64,000 bases of DNA from contig NAJO01000029.1 of NCBI GenBank assembly GCA_002077065.1, forward strand, positions 310,001 to 374,000, given 5' to 3'. A model generated the notes under the pieces. The model searched no databases, was not told where the DNA came from, and saw nothing but the letters and a program-made list of their open reading frames with translations. This document shows, piece after piece, positions 53,203-64,000 of this stretch. A program made the translations under genes and the position numbers. Within the stretch, counting starts at the first letter, position 1. Each line of letters starts with the position of its first letter. The DNA comes from Cryoendolithus antarcticus (taxonomy: Eukaryota; Ascomycota; Dothideomycetes; Cladosporiales; Cladosporiaceae).

Positions 53203-54322
53203 CTGCTCGAGCTTGACGGCAATGGTCGCGGTATGATCGAGCCTGTTTGCGCGGCGATCAGATCTACTCTGTCCCGAAAACACTGACGTGCTGCTCATGG
53301 CCGACAAACTTCGACACCCAACACATGAATCAGCCATACTACCATGTATCGACACATCAAAAGAAGGCATTGTGGCGGCCGTCCTAGCGGCGAAGCTCGC
53401 AGTCCAAGCCACAACGCTACTTGCCGTTGGAGTACCTCTGGCAATTGCTTAACATTACTGAGTGGAAAACTTCGAGTAGGAGATTTCCTGCAGAGTCGTG
53501 AATGCTGGTCACGTTCGAGGTTGTCCATACATCGGGGCTGCAATCCTGACAACGCTACCGAGGCAGAGATGACCGACACGGGGTTTACCTTGATCACCGC
53601 TCCCCTTCTTATCGACGCTAACTAGCCGTTGATAGCAGAGACCAGACATCGATACAACAAGCAGCTCTATCGTGCGAAGCAGCGCGCCGCTGGGCGTCGA
53701 GTGTACACTTCCCGAGGATGCACCAGGAATGCGAGAGGGTAAGGTAGGGTAGCTAGGGCACTTGAGGAAGCTCAGCGTTGGTGTGGTTATAAGCAGCTCG
53801 GAAACATGCACTGTCAAAGCTACAGCCTTCCACCTGCCGTCATTGATCGCGACCTGTCAGTGCCGCGCACCCGCTGGACGATCTCCTTCGTCCCCATGCG
53901 TCAGATCTTGCAGTCTCGCGTTATGCTGTAGATGTCGAACTAGCAATGCGGAACATATCCTGTAATTCCTATCCAACCGCGAGCTCGCCATCAAGGGCTA
54001 GAATGAGGTCAGAGCTCGCGGACTGACGGATTCGCACTGAGCTCCACCGAGGTCGTCCATTGAACATGAAGTGAACATACTCTTGGTACTTTATAATCAA
54101 GTTATTCCATTCATCTAGCGTATTAACTCTCGTCCTAAATCATTCGTGTCGTGGACAGGCGAGTAGGCAGAAGCGCAATCACTGGAGAAAAGAACATTGA
54201 AACCCCATCGCTGAAGTACGGTAGCAGTGCGCACCCCAAGAGGCTCTGCCGCAAACCGATCATCCAACACACCTCATAATCGTCCTCGAATGGGCACGAT
54301 CTGAGGCTTCAAGACTAAAGCG
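53203..54322. other. Intergenic, 1.1 kb
   Basis: Open frames in this stretch (53344-53625 plus, 53509-53817 minus) show no motif. Probably the promoter of DLD1 plus spacer. Confidence 0.4.
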
Positions 54323-56252
54323 ATGTCGCGAACGAGTCTTCCCCAGCAGCTGCTTCGGCGACAGCTGCAACATGTGCGCCAGCCTCACATAGGTTCGGGC
54401 TCTGCAAGACCAGGATGTCGAGCATATGCAGTCCCACCTCAGTCGAAAGATGAGAAAGAGTCATTTCGAGGGCAGCTATATGAGAGCACATTGGAGCGAG
54501 TAGGGAAGGAACGGGCAGAGCAAGCTCGGTTCGCCTCCATACGAGAAGGGGAAAGGGCCGCGAGGGGTACACCGGCATGGCTAGTACCACTAGGTACGAT
54601 CGTGTATCAGAAATCGCTCCCAAACCTCATCTGACAACGTGCAGTACTGTCTGTCGGCGTCTTTGGTGGCTATCTCCTAGGTCAGACTGTACGCGGAGAG
54701 ATCGACTCCACGTCCACCCTGTCTCTGGCCGCAGCACAACCACCCAAACACGATACCTCCCCGGCCACGCTCCAAGCGGCATGGTCCGACTTCAAAAACA
54801 TTGTTGGCGAGGAGAACGTCTCCACCCAGACGGATGAGCTCAAATCCCACGCCGGCAGCGAATGGAGCAGCTACCCGACCCTCCCGGGCGACGTCCCCTT
54901 CGCCATCGTCAAGCCAGGCAGCACAGAGGAAGTGAGTGAAGTGATGAAAGTCTGCCACCGCCGTCGGATTCCCGTTACAGCCTATTCCGGTGGTACGTCT
55001 CTGGAGGGCCACTTCGCAGCGACGCGAGGCGGGATCTGCATCTCCTTCGCCCGCATGGACCAAATCCTCACCCTACACAAGGATGACTTGGACGTTGTGG
55101 TCCAGCCCGCAGTCGGCTGGGAGTATCTGAACGAAGAGCTCGCTGAGCAAGGCCTCTTCTTCCCTCCCGACCCAGGCCCAGGCGCAATGATAGGCGGCAT
55201 GATTGGCACAGGTTGCAGTGGCACGAACGCCTACCGCTACGGCACGATGAAGGACTGGGTCATCTCGCTTACCGTTGTAATGGCCGACGGCTCGATAGTG
55301 AAGACCAAGCAACGGCCGCGAAAGTCTAGCGCTGGCTACGACTTGACACGAACGTTCATTGGCAGCGAAGGCACACTTGGGCTTGTCACGGAGGCTGTGC
55401 TGAAAGTCACGCCGAAACCTCAGAACACTTCGGTGGCAGTGTGCACATTTCCCTCGATCCGCGACGCCGCGAATTGCGTCTTCAAGGTTGTGGGCGCAAG
55501 TGTGCCCATAGCTGCGATCGAGATCCTGGATGACGTGCAGATGCGATGTATCAATGATGCTGGTGCGACTTCGCGCAGCTGGCAGGAAGCGCCAACGCTC
55601 TTCTTTAAGTTCACTGGCACACAAACAGCGGTCAAGGAATCGATCTCGCAAGTTCAGAAGCTGGCAAAGGGGACTGGAAGCAAGACCTTCGAGTTCGCCA
55701 AGAACGCTGAAGAAGGCGCCGAGCTGTGGCAAGCTCGCAAAGAGGCGCTTTGGTCTGTGATGGCTAAAAAGCGGACTAACGCTGATCACGTGTGGACTAC
55801 CGATGTGGCTGTCCCACTCTCGTCCCTAGCTGATATCATCGATGAGACGAAGGCTGATATCGCGAAGAGTGAGTTGACTGGCAGTATAGTTGGCCACGTT
55901 GGGGATGGCAATTTCCATGCCATTATACTGTACAACGATGAGGAACATGATATCGCGGAAGGCGTCGTACATCGGATGGTCAAAAGAGCTGTGGAGATGG
56001 AAGGCACTGCTACGGGGGAGCATGGTGTGGGTCTTGTGAAGAGGGACTACTTGGAGCATGAGATTGGACTTGAGGGCGTGGCGTTGATGCGGAAGGTGAG
56101 TGCATCTTGCTGTGGTGTGGATGGGTGTGGGAGCACCTTACTGACTTTCCGTGCCACAGATGAAGCAGGCGTTGGATCCGCTGTGCTTGCTGAACTGCGA
56201 CAAGGTCGTCAGGATGCAGCGACCGAAGCCAGGCGAGGTGATGGAGTGGTAG
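54323..56252 (+). CDS. DLD1: Mitochondrial D-lactate dehydrogenase (cytochrome)
   Basis: Three exons: 54323-54593, 54645-56095, 56160-56252 (1815 nt, 604 aa). The enzyme is an FAD protein oxidising D-lactate to pyruvate and passing electrons to cytochrome c in the mitochondrial inner membrane. Seen: an Arg/Ser/Gln-rich presequence (MSRTSLPQQLLRRQLQHVRQ), a membrane segment near 91-105 (VLSVGVFGGYLLGQ), the FAD-binding PCMH region (PVTAYSGGTSLEGHF, GLFFPPDPGPGAMIGGMIGT, GSEGTLGLVTEAVLK), and the C-terminal GSIVGHVGDGNFHAIILY and GTATGEHGVGLVKRDYL with the metal/substrate His residues. Splicing of the last exon restores MKQALDPLCLLNCDKV, the normal end. Confidence 0.93.
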
Positions 56253-56333
56253 TATGCAACAGGCCACCTCTGTACATTGTACAATCACAACCTCGAATTT
56301 GCAAGTTCTGGGCTTTAAGTGCATCGCACCAGC

Positions 56334-58022
56334 TCATCGCCCAAGTACGTTAATCCAGGTGGGCGCGTACGTCCCTGTTCCATCAAACAGCAGTAGGTAT
56401 ACAATCGCCGCAGTAGCAGTGTTCATGATAGCGAACGCAACCCACACCCTGTCCTTCGAGTGACTCTTGAGCTTGAGTCCTACCCAATTATAAGGCTGAG
56501 CGCAGATGCCGAGTCCAGCCAGGACAAATCGCCACACCAGTATGAATAGAGTCCGCATGAGAATCCACTTCATTCGATGCGCCATAGCCGTCAAGCGGAG
56601 CATAAGCCTGCTCTTTTGTGCTTGGGTGGATGAGTTGACCACTTGTGACGTGTTCACAGTCGTCGAAAAGCCTGACTCGTCCCCGGTTGTGTCATCGTGC
56701 TGATGATCGAGCGGCGCAAGGTGATGCTGGTCGTCAAGCGGCGTGAACGGGTCTCTGCCTGTACCTATGCGGACGGCCATGACTGAGATATCTCGAAGAT
56801 CTTTGAAAATCATCTTGGGAAGATTGCCATGCACAAGTGATATCTCCTCTCCATCTGGCGTGAAGGGATACGCATCGTCAGAGGCCGTGTCAGTGGTTGC
56901 TGTAGGGACCGATATCGTTGTATCGGCATCTGACGAGGATACTGCTACGGTATTTAGCCCGCCCACATCCAGCTCGACGTTCTGGGATTCGATCGTGGGC
57001 TCAGCCTGAGCGTCCGCTACTAGAGGCAAGACTGTGGGTTGCAACTCCGCCCCGCTTAGCGAGAAAGCGGGAGATCTGCCTCTGGATACATGCTTCAGCA
57101 AAGCCTTGGCGCTGGTTTCCAGAAGCAGTGCGAGGCCGTAGCTGACGGCGGCGGCATGGAAGAACAATCCAAAGTTACGATCCGTCAGATCGAGAACCAG
57201 CCTCGGCTTAGGCCTGGAACCCGGATGCTTTGCGAGCGCATGTAGCGTACTTGGTGTGAACAAGCCGAAGAGAAAAAATGGTGGTGATCTGGGGATCCAA
57301 AACTTCTGGACAGCCATATAGGACAGGAAGTGCTGTAGGGCGTACGAGGTCCACAGTAGCGATATTGATAGCACCACCCAAGCGATGCCGTTGTTGACAT
57401 CTTGCGATGGTGCATTGATATGCGTGACGTCGAAAATCTTAGTCCAGACGTAGCACAGGGCGACCAAGTGTGAGATGCTGCCAGCAGGCGTGATCAGGTC
57501 GAAGACGGCTCTCCGGCGCCTGTTACCCTCTTTAGGTCGTGTCTCCTCAAGTTTCACCAAGGCCTTCAAATCTGTGACTGGCGCCCCCAAGTACAGGGTC
57601 CGAGTCATGCTAGTCACGGTCGCGAAGAGATACACAGCAGCCAGTGCCTGGGTAATGGGAACGCCACTGAAACTGAATAGCTTGATCGCTTGCGGTAAGA
57701 CGCCGATCACGAAAGTCGCCAGCCTTGTGGTTAGAACAGTCGGACTTACGTGCTCAACCTCACCCGCGTACTGAGCCGGGTTGCAGCTTTTGTCAACCAT
57801 GATGTATATATCAGCTAGGGCGTCGACAGCACAGATGAATGGCGACGAGCGGTGCGGCCAAAGAGTGTTGTCGAACAGGTCTCCACTCCAGAGATAGCCA
57901 GAGAACGAGGGCTGTAGCATCCCATTCAGTGCGATGCTGGCCAGAGCCCAGAACAGCGATTGTCCAGACGCCTGCTGTTGCTGGGCTTGTGTCGCCAGAG
58001 ATGTAGTCATAGTACTGTTCAT
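56334..58022 (-). CDS. Polytopic membrane protein of unknown function
   Basis: A single exon. ATG 58022 (MNSTMTTSLATQ) gives 562 aa; ATG 58166 would add 48 residues with no hydrophobic content. About seven hydrophobic segments are visible: LFWALASIALNGMLQ, LATFVIGVLPQAIKLF, ITQALAAVYLFATV, ISHLVALCYVWTKIF, WVVLSISLLWTSYALQ, FFHAAAVSYGLALLLE and, near the C-terminus, TLFILVWRFVLAGLGIC plus VAFAIMNTATAAIVYLLLF. A long hydrophilic Asp/Thr-rich loop (about 330-480) separates the last two from the rest. No family recognised. It ends 81 bp from the convergent DLD1 gene. Confidence 0.72.
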   Translation of the reverse strand: MNSTMTTSLATQAQQQQASGQSLFWALASIALNGMLQPSFSGYLWSGDLFDNTLWPHRSSPFICAVDALADIYIMVDKSCNPAQYAGEVEHVSPTVLTTRLATFVIGVLPQAIKLFSFSGVPITQALAAVYLFATVTSMTRTLYLGAPVTDLKALVKLEETRPKEGNRRRRAVFDLITPAGSISHLVALCYVWTKIFDVTHINAPSQDVNNGIAWVVLSISLLWTSYALQHFLSYMAVQKFWIPRSPPFFLFGLFTPSTLHALAKHPGSRPKPRLVLDLTDRNFGLFFHAAAVSYGLALLLETSAKALLKHVSRGRSPAFSLSGAELQPTVLPLVADAQAEPTIESQNVELDVGGLNTVAVSSSDADTTISVPTATTDTASDDAYPFTPDGEEISLVHGNLPKMIFKDLRDISVMAVRIGTGRDPFTPLDDQHHLAPLDHQHDDTTGDESGFSTTVNTSQVVNSSTQAQKSRLMLRLTAMAHRMKWILMRTLFILVWRFVLAGLGICAQPYNWVGLKLKSHSKDRVWVAFAIMNTATAAIVYLLLFDGTGTYAPTWINVLGR

Positions 58023-58504
58023 TGTGCTCCTCGGTTTCTTTTCGTCACCATTTACTTGGCCGGAACTTCGAAGAGGAACGTCGTTAAGTCGCCCTGGTTG
58101 ATTCAAATCCACCACCAGCGCCCATGTTGAAAGGTCGCTTGTAGATTTTGCAGTCTGCTTCGCCACACATCGGGATGGGGGCTGAGCGAGTTCGAACTTG
58201 GACTCTGCGGACTGGAGCGATCAAGCACTTCGTGTACGCCGTATAGCGCAGTGAGTGTAGAGCTGACCCATCATGATAGCACGCGGTGATGCGCAGCACG
58301 CATCTGCAACTTGACGGGATCTGACAGCGAGATGAGACATGTGTGTGAAGTGGGATCCGTTGGAGCGCAGATGTACGCGATGCTGCAAGGTGACGTGTAC
58401 GACTGTGGGAAAGTGTAAGCGGCGGGAGGATAATACCGCCCATGAGAACAGCATATCCTTCCCCATTACACAACCATTATCGAATCTTTTCAAACAGCAC
58501 TACA
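58023..58504. other. Intergenic, divergent promoter region
   Basis: Between the membrane protein and the SRPBCC gene. A frame at 58442 reaches the SRPBCC gene but the ATG at 58505 is preferred. Confidence 0.45.
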
Positions 58505-59149
58505 ATGGCAACTTCATCATGGCCACCGTCCGAAGGTCTCAGCACCCCAACAGTCGCCCTCCGAGACGCCATCTTAACTCTCAGCGCAACCGTGATGATC
58601 AGAGCGCCTGCAGCGCTCGTCCTGGATGTCCTACGCAAGACTCCCCAGTGGGTGGAGTGGAACACCTGGATTCCGAATGTCACGTACGAGTCACAGCCTG
58701 CAGGTGTTCCTACAGCAGACGAGCTCCACAAGGGCACCATCTTCACCGAGCATGTAATCATGGACGCTTCAAAGCCGACCAAAACCACGGCTACTCGTCT
58801 CATCATTACTGATATCTCTACTCCGGAGAGTCCGAGTAGCTATATTAACGATGCTTCGGTAGACAGCATGAAAGCTTACACTGCTGATCTGAGCACCGTT
58901 TATCGCATCGCCTGGAAGGGCGATGGTGGTTTTCCTGGTTTGAGATCCGAGCGCTTCCACGAGATGATTATTCGTGGGGAAAGTGAGTGCGAAGTACGGA
59001 CTTGGGAAGTAATGGGTGGTGTACTGGCGCGGACAGTGAAGTGGTTCTATCAAAAGACTCTCAATGAGAAATTCGAGCTTTGGTGCAGTGACCTAAAGAA
59101 ACGGAGTGAGGCGCTGGCTACGCAAGGCACTGTACCTGCATCGAGTTGA
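58505..59149 (+). CDS. SRPBCC/START-like lipid- or ligand-binding protein
   Basis: A single exon of 214 aa from ATG 58505 (MATSSWPPSEGLSTP). The pattern LSATVMIRAPAALVLDVLRK, then PQWVEWNTWIPNVTYE is typical of SRPBCC (polyketide-cyclase/START-like) domains: a first beta strand, then the helix pair with a W-x-x-W/N entry. VYRIAWKGDGGFPGLRSERF and EVRTWEVMGGVLARTVKWFY form later strands and the long C-terminal helix. These proteins have a deep hydrophobic cavity and may bind lipids, sterols or polyketides. No catalytic residues can be assigned. No signal peptide. Confidence 0.8.
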   Translation: MATSSWPPSEGLSTPTVALRDAILTLSATVMIRAPAALVLDVLRKTPQWVEWNTWIPNVTYESQPAGVPTADELHKGTIFTEHVIMDASKPTKTTATRLIITDISTPESPSSYINDASVDSMKAYTADLSTVYRIAWKGDGGFPGLRSERFHEMIIRGESECEVRTWEVMGGVLARTVKWFYQKTLNEKFELWCSDLKKRSEALATQGTVPASS

Positions 59150-59529
59150 TATCTGGCACGCGTCGCACACTTCGGAAATAAATTGAGTCTCTGCCACATG
59201 ATCACTCTCTTGCACGTCGACCATCTTCTTCAAATGGCCAGAAACGCTACGCGTATGGAACCCGGATGCGTATCTGGACGCTAGCTGAATCACACTTGCC
59301 AACTTGCTGGGCCACTCCTGCACGCGCGCCATCTCATCACTGCTACTAAGCATCTCGACTTCCGAGCAGCTTGTTCCGCGCGCTAGGACACGAGAGCGAC
59401 GTGATGGGCGTTAAATCTCCTCTTAGCTCCCGTCGCCCTCGACCTTGACAGTGTGTCCAAATTAAGTCCTCCGGTCGATCGCTCATCGAGACACTCTTCA
59501 TAAGAAACTCCATGTCAAGGGTATATTGC
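59150..59529. other. Intergenic, convergent 3' ends
   Basis: No feature recognised. Confidence 0.4.
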
Positions 59530-60863
59530 TCACGCCATCAATAACGCCAGTCCAAACACCACAACTCCGACCCAAATCATCACCATCTCGCCCACTCTCG
59601 CATTCACAGCACCACTCGACGATCCTCCAGACCCACTCGACGAACTCGGCCGACTTGTCTGAATCGCTCCGCCGCCAGTTCCACTGACAGTGACACTCCC
59701 CACATACCCATCTGTCCCTTGCTCCGTCGTCACCACTGCATTCGGCAGGTTCGTGGTAAAAGGCGCCATACTGCTGTTGAACTCCGCCGCCAGCGTTGTC
59801 TGCAGAACCGGCGCCTGCGTGGCCGAGGCTGGCACAGGTTGCGCGTTTGTGGCATTAGGAGAAAGGACGTTGTCGAGGACGTGCATGACACCATTGGAGA
59901 GAAGGAGATCTTGGTTGATGATACGGGCGGAGTTCACGAACCAGGAATTCGAGCTGAAGGTCAGAGTCAAGGACTCGCCTTGCAGTGTCGTGATCTTCGT
60001 GTCGTTGCCGAAGGAAGTCGAGAAAAGAGATCCGGAGCCTGATTGCGAGAGGACTACATGATATGCCAGCAGATCTTGCAGAGTTGCGTTCGAGAGGTCT
60101 GTTATCGTGGGAGTAACGGACTCCATCGCTACATTGTTGGGTGCGAATATCGTGACGTCGGTCGTGGTGTTCAGCAGGCTTGCGAGAGTCGTGTTTGGCG
60201 TGGCATACATGGCACCCACGAAGGAGTTGAGGCCATACAGCTCGACTGCAAGACTGAAGCGGCTGGCTGTGTCAGGGAAGGAGGTCGGAGGTATCACCAG
60301 GCTGTCGATAATGTGTAGCACGCTACCGCATGTCAGCTCAATCGCTGAGCCATCGTCCATGCACACACTCACCCTCCATCAAACTCGATGTCCGCCTCCC
60401 TGACTATACTCCTCGAACTAAACCCACTAGTCCAAACCATCTGTGGTATCGCCCCAGCCTGAATCACCCCGCCCACTTTCTGGCCCCCCGTCACATTCGC
60501 ATACGTCGAATTATCCAGCCAAGTAGAATAGTACTGGAACGTGGAGTTCATCATATCCGAAGTGTGCTGCCCTGGCAACACATGGTACTGCATGATGAAC
60601 CGCGTCTCCTCGGGATCTGCGGATTGGAATGCGGGTCCCAAGACGGGATAGTAGATTGTCTTCGCCATGGCAGCATTGTCCGGCGCGAGGATCGTGAGGG
60701 GTGTGTCGGAGGACTCGAGGCGGTCGAGGATACCTGGCAACTTGCCGAGTTGCTCGGCGAAGGATGTGAGGTTTGGGTGCGAGGCGAGGGTGTCTTGGAG
60801 GCTAGCTTGGAGGGAAGGGGAGATGAGGGACGCGAGCAGAATACTCAGTGACAGGAAATACAT
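59530..60863 (-). CDS. Secreted fasciclin (FAS1) protein, two domains, probably GPI-anchored
   Basis: Two exons: 60863-60373 and 60322-59530, with an intron GTGAGT...GAGCTGAC...GGTAG; 427 aa. A signal peptide is clear (MYFLSLSILLASLISPSLQA). The first FAS1 domain (about 20-175) has PLTILAPDNAAMAKTI and FIMQYHVLPGQHTSD. The second (about 180-320) has DVTIFAPNNVAMESVT, DLLAYHVVLSQ and GVMHVLDNVLSPNAT; the intron lies between YHV of domain 1 and its closing VLHIIDSLVIP. A Ser/Gly-rich stretch (SSSSGSGGSSSGA) and a hydrophobic end (MVMIWVGVVVFGLALLMA) fit a GPI anchor. Several N-glycosylation sites (NxT/S) occur. Such proteins serve in cell-surface adhesion. Confidence 0.93.
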
Positions 60864-61823
60864 GGTACAAGAAGTGAACAGGATACTGAAGCGACAGTGG
60901 GAGACACTCGGAGACGCAGAAGCAGAGCAGAGCAGCGCAGAAACCTCGAAATTACCTATCTTACCTTTATCGCCCTGCAGCGCGACGCGGTGACAGCGCA
61001 AAGACGCCACAACCACTCTTGGAAACCTGGGCTCGTCCCAATGCGGATGTCGAGAGTGCACGAAGCGGCTGATGCGCAACGGTGTGCCGCGAGCCTATGG
61101 CCATGTGCCGAGGGACTTCTCCATCCCCAGCGCTGGACCTAAGAAGGTGAAGCAAGCAGTAGCGGCGAGGTTCCTCTGGTGTCATTAGATGGGCCGTGTC
61201 AATGGTGATCATCAGCACCTTGCACTTGGTGGGAATAATCCTGGGCCATCTGGTCGGAAGGGTGAAGTTGCAATCTAGATTTGCATTAGCGTGTCATGCG
61301 ACGGCCCGGGCAAGCTTGCCTGCTTGTCCTATAAATGGCTGTTCTCCGAGGGCGAGATAGACTGTTTGACTCCAAAGACGTGGTTGGATCTGACAATGCC
61401 AGAAGGCAGTGGCAAAACAAAGCTACGCGCGCTCTTGGCAGATCGAAGTCCATTACATGTACAGCTAATGTCCTCATCGTTGCCAGATTCCCTTTCCGAC
61501 AGCGTACTGAATTATCTCCCATCCCCTGGACCCAGTCATCGAGCTACTGTACTGGTACATGTTCCCGCATCATGCGTGCTGTATTGCCAATCAATGTTCA
61601 CGATACCGAAAGTATTCCTCACTCGGGTGCTGGGAGCCCTGCGTCTCACTATCATTACATCTGTAAGTAACGCCTTTGCACGACCCTTCAACGTGCAATG
61701 CTCCTCCGGTCAGCGTCAATGAGATGCAGTCGGGATCCCGAATTCCTTCTCTGATTGAGCTTCGTGAAGGAAGACAGGTCTCCCTGCGTCGACGTAGCTT
61801 CCAGGTCGCATGTCTCTAACATC
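60864..61823. other. Intergenic, 960 bp
   Basis: Upstream of the fasciclin gene and downstream of the Zn2Cys6 gene. A 143-codon plus-strand frame at 61291-61722 lacks any motif and is not called. Confidence 0.4.
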
Positions 61824-63668
61824 TCACTCATACCCCTCCCCCAACCTTTGCAAGCTACTCTGCTGCATCCTGCTTCTCCCACTAGACTGTCCACTGCTAG
61901 ACTGCCCACGCCTAAGGCTCTCGTGGCTGGCGACATGTTGCGGCTGACTGTGTCTCGGGCCATTCGCGAACTCAGTGTCGACTGCAGACTGCTGAGGTGC
62001 TCGTCCGCTTATCTGCTGACTGTCTGGAGACACGATGCTGGATGAGTGCTGCTCCTGAGCTGCCTCTGAACTGAAGCTGTAAAGACTCGATAGACTCGCT
62101 GCCGCTTCCTGATGGCGAGAGCTGGATGGGCGGCGAGACATTGAGGCCTGTGGGTCTTCGAGAGCCGGGAGCTGATGGAGTGAAGGGTTCGATGCAGTGT
62201 AGCGAATAGATCGCGTGGTAGCTGGCGGCAGCATCGAGAGCGTCGAGGCTGAAGCTGGCGTAGTCGTGGTCATGTAAGTGCCGTTTATGCTCGGACCTGA
62301 GCTAGGTGAGATCGCGTCCGCGATGGATGGCGTTTGGTGGAACTGGTAGCCGAATGCTGGACCAGCGTCCGATGTGGATGTTGGGTACACGGACTGAGAG
62401 CTGGACTGCTGAGGCATAGTGTGAGAAGGTGTTCGCATGCCATGAGTGTTCGTTGCACCATTGTACCGTTGCGGGTACACTGCCGCCGTACCAGGCGCCT
62501 CGGCATCACTGACCCAGCCCATGGCCGTGCGGCTATGTATGCCGTTCACATGCGGCCGGAACCCAGCACTGTCAAACGAACGCATCGACGGGTAATATGT
62601 TGCGCTTGAAGGGAGCTGCTGCGGTTGCGCGTAAGCAGTGGCGTGCGGTGCTGGCAGTCGACGCTCCGCGACAGCACTGAGAGGGAGAGACGAATGCAGT
62701 GATCCCATGTTCAGCGACGAGGAGCCGTCGCCCGTAACGCTTGGAAGGCGCGTTGAGACTGGCGAGCATACGTTGTTGAACACGCAGCCTGCCTGGAGAT
62801 CGTACGAGGGAGCGGTTGCTGGTGCTGAGAGTGGTACGATGCTGTACGATCGAGACGCATCCTGTGATCCGTATGCACTCGCGAACGAGTCTTGCCGTGG
62901 TAGACTGGCCGAGCTGTACGTGTACGAGTCGGCTGGCGAGTGATCGTACTGGCTATCGTAGTCGTGATGACTATACGCGCTGCGAGTGTGCAAAGTCGGG
63001 AGCGAAGGGCGGTGCTGTACCGTGTTGTAGGTCGTAGGGTATAAGGTGCTCACAGAGCTGGTGTCCAGGGTGTACGTCGCCGGCACGGCGGTTAGATCGG
63101 CATCCGTCACAACCGGCAACATGTTCACTCCGTTGCTATCCTTGAAGGCGAGTTCGTTGCTGTTGACCTGCGGGGATTGTCAGCGCGTCGTCAATGTTAC
63201 TTGATGCGGGCATCGTCACTAACCCTCATGAAAGCGCAGTCGCGAACATTGGCGCCTGACTGCTTGCAAGCCTGACAGCCAGTACCGTCGTGGGGATCTC
63301 CGCTGCACTTGATCTTGCGTCTGCGGCATCTTGCGCACTGTAGATGTGTCAGTGGGTTTCTGTCATCATCGCTGCAATGAGAGAGTTACTGCAACCGCGA
63401 TACGTCGCCGTGCCTGACCACCAACAAGCTCCGGCTGTTCGTGCTCCTGAATCAGTGCATGGGTAGGTAATCTACCATGGTACTCCTGACGATGCTCGTA
63501 ACGCTCCGGACGAATCTCCCGTCGTGCATTATAGTAGCCATTCGGTCCAGCTCTCACAGCTTCGCGATCATAGTACGAGCCCTGATGAGACATCGGAGCG
63601 CGGTAGGATTGATGATGGAAGGCTTCGAGACGACTGCCTCCGGCGTGGTACGATCGTGTCATCGTCAT
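61824..63668 (-). CDS. Zn(II)2Cys6 transcription factor
   Basis: Three exons: 63668-63390, 63337-63224, 63167-61824 (1737 nt, 578 aa). Donors are GTAACT and GTTAGT, acceptors CTACAG and CCGCAG. The joined sequence gives RRRIAVACARCRRRKIKCSG, with Cys at 94, 97, 104, 114, 117 and 127 (CX2CX6CX9CX2CX9C), the fungal binuclear zinc cluster, followed by CAFMRVNSNELAF. The zinc cluster is internal (residue 94), behind a His/Tyr/Arg-rich N-terminus (HHQSYRAPMSHQ), unlike the usual N-terminal location. The rest (about 145-578) is Ser/Thr/Gln/Tyr-rich and disordered, with no middle-homology domain seen. Regulatory target unknown. Confidence 0.9.
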
Positions 63669-64000
63669 GTTGCGGAAGCTGAGCGGACCAATCCTGCAAA
63701 GACATAAGAAGCCGCGTCCAGTTGTCGCGGCAGAGCCCCTAAACGGCGATCAACAGCACGGAGATGAGCATTGTTGGGGTAGGGTGCATCGGATTGTAGC
63801 GGTGAAGAAGGATGAGTCGGAAGGCTCACGCACGAGCAGGCGGGTAGGCCAGTGCATCCAGGGCGGTGCAGTGCTGGTGCGTCCGAGCTTTGGAGGTTAG
63901 CAAACAAGCTCGTGATCCACGACGCCTGTTTCGTACTGTTTGCGTCGTACCAGTACGTGGGGAGACAGTGATTGCTTCGACGTAGAAACGTGGGTGGTCG
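63669..64000. other. Upstream region of the Zn2Cys6 gene, window edge
   Basis: Promoter/5' UTR of the transcription factor. Short open frames only. The window ends here. Confidence 0.4.

Noticed and set aside
58100..58200. tRNA-like B-box sequences (GGTTGATTCAAATCC and GAGTTCGAACTT)
   Set aside because: No matching A box or cloverleaf could be drawn around them; the first lies just upstream of the preferred start of the membrane protein gene.
61291..61722. 143-codon plus-strand frame
   Set aside because: No domain pattern, in a region expected to be promoter/3' flank.

Overview
This 64 kb window is nuclear DNA of a filamentous ascomycete, probably a Dothideomycete (class inferred from the look of the proteins). 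Genes lie on both strands about every 1.9 kb. Most introns are about 47-100 nt, with GTAAGT-like donors, CTGAC/CTAAC branch sites and short acceptors. Recognisable genes include UTP11, ELL, an RTC3-type SBDS protein, a Munc13-like protein, a Zn2Cys6 regulator and mitochondrial D-lactate dehydrogenase. There is no sign of a bacterial or viral segment, and I found no convincing tRNA, rRNA or transposon.

Layout. 0.2-4.2 kb: a tandem array of four related 2EXR (F-box-like) genes, two of them broken. 4.5-16 kb: Munc13/C2 protein, Ino4-like bHLH factor, MCT-type MFS transporter, ELL. 16-22 kb: D-2-hydroxyacid dehydrogenase, a small 2EXR gene, class-V aminotransferase, an unknown protein. 22-32 kb: AT-hook protein, two small conserved proteins (one SCOC-like), UTP11, a 590-residue orphan. 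32-42 kb: frameshifted 2EXR gene, STB6-like protein, a broken gene with an ADP-ribosyltransferase-like look, RTC3, a 2EXR gene whose UBA-like tail lies behind a stop codon, an acidic unknown. 42.5-46.4 kb: a sterol-glucosyltransferase-like gene with C-terminal ubiquitin-interacting motifs and a one-base frame break. 46.6-56.3 kb: metabolic stretch (copper amine oxidase, SDR, acetolactate-decarboxylase-like protein, ketopantoate-reductase-like protein, D-lactate dehydrogenase). 56.3-63.7 kb: membrane protein, SRPBCC protein, two-domain fasciclin protein, Zn2Cys6 factor.

The strongest unusual theme is the repeated occurrence of single stop codons or one-base frame breaks inside otherwise clean reading frames (308, 638, 3815, ~32640, 37079/37135, 40632, ~43090, possibly 31552). 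Four of these seven to eight loci are 2EXR genes. The window therefore holds either a rapidly expanding and decaying 2EXR family, some stop-codon readthrough, or residual consensus errors; cDNA and read data would separate these. Splice models below were built by eye, checked for frame consistency, and are not backed by transcripts.
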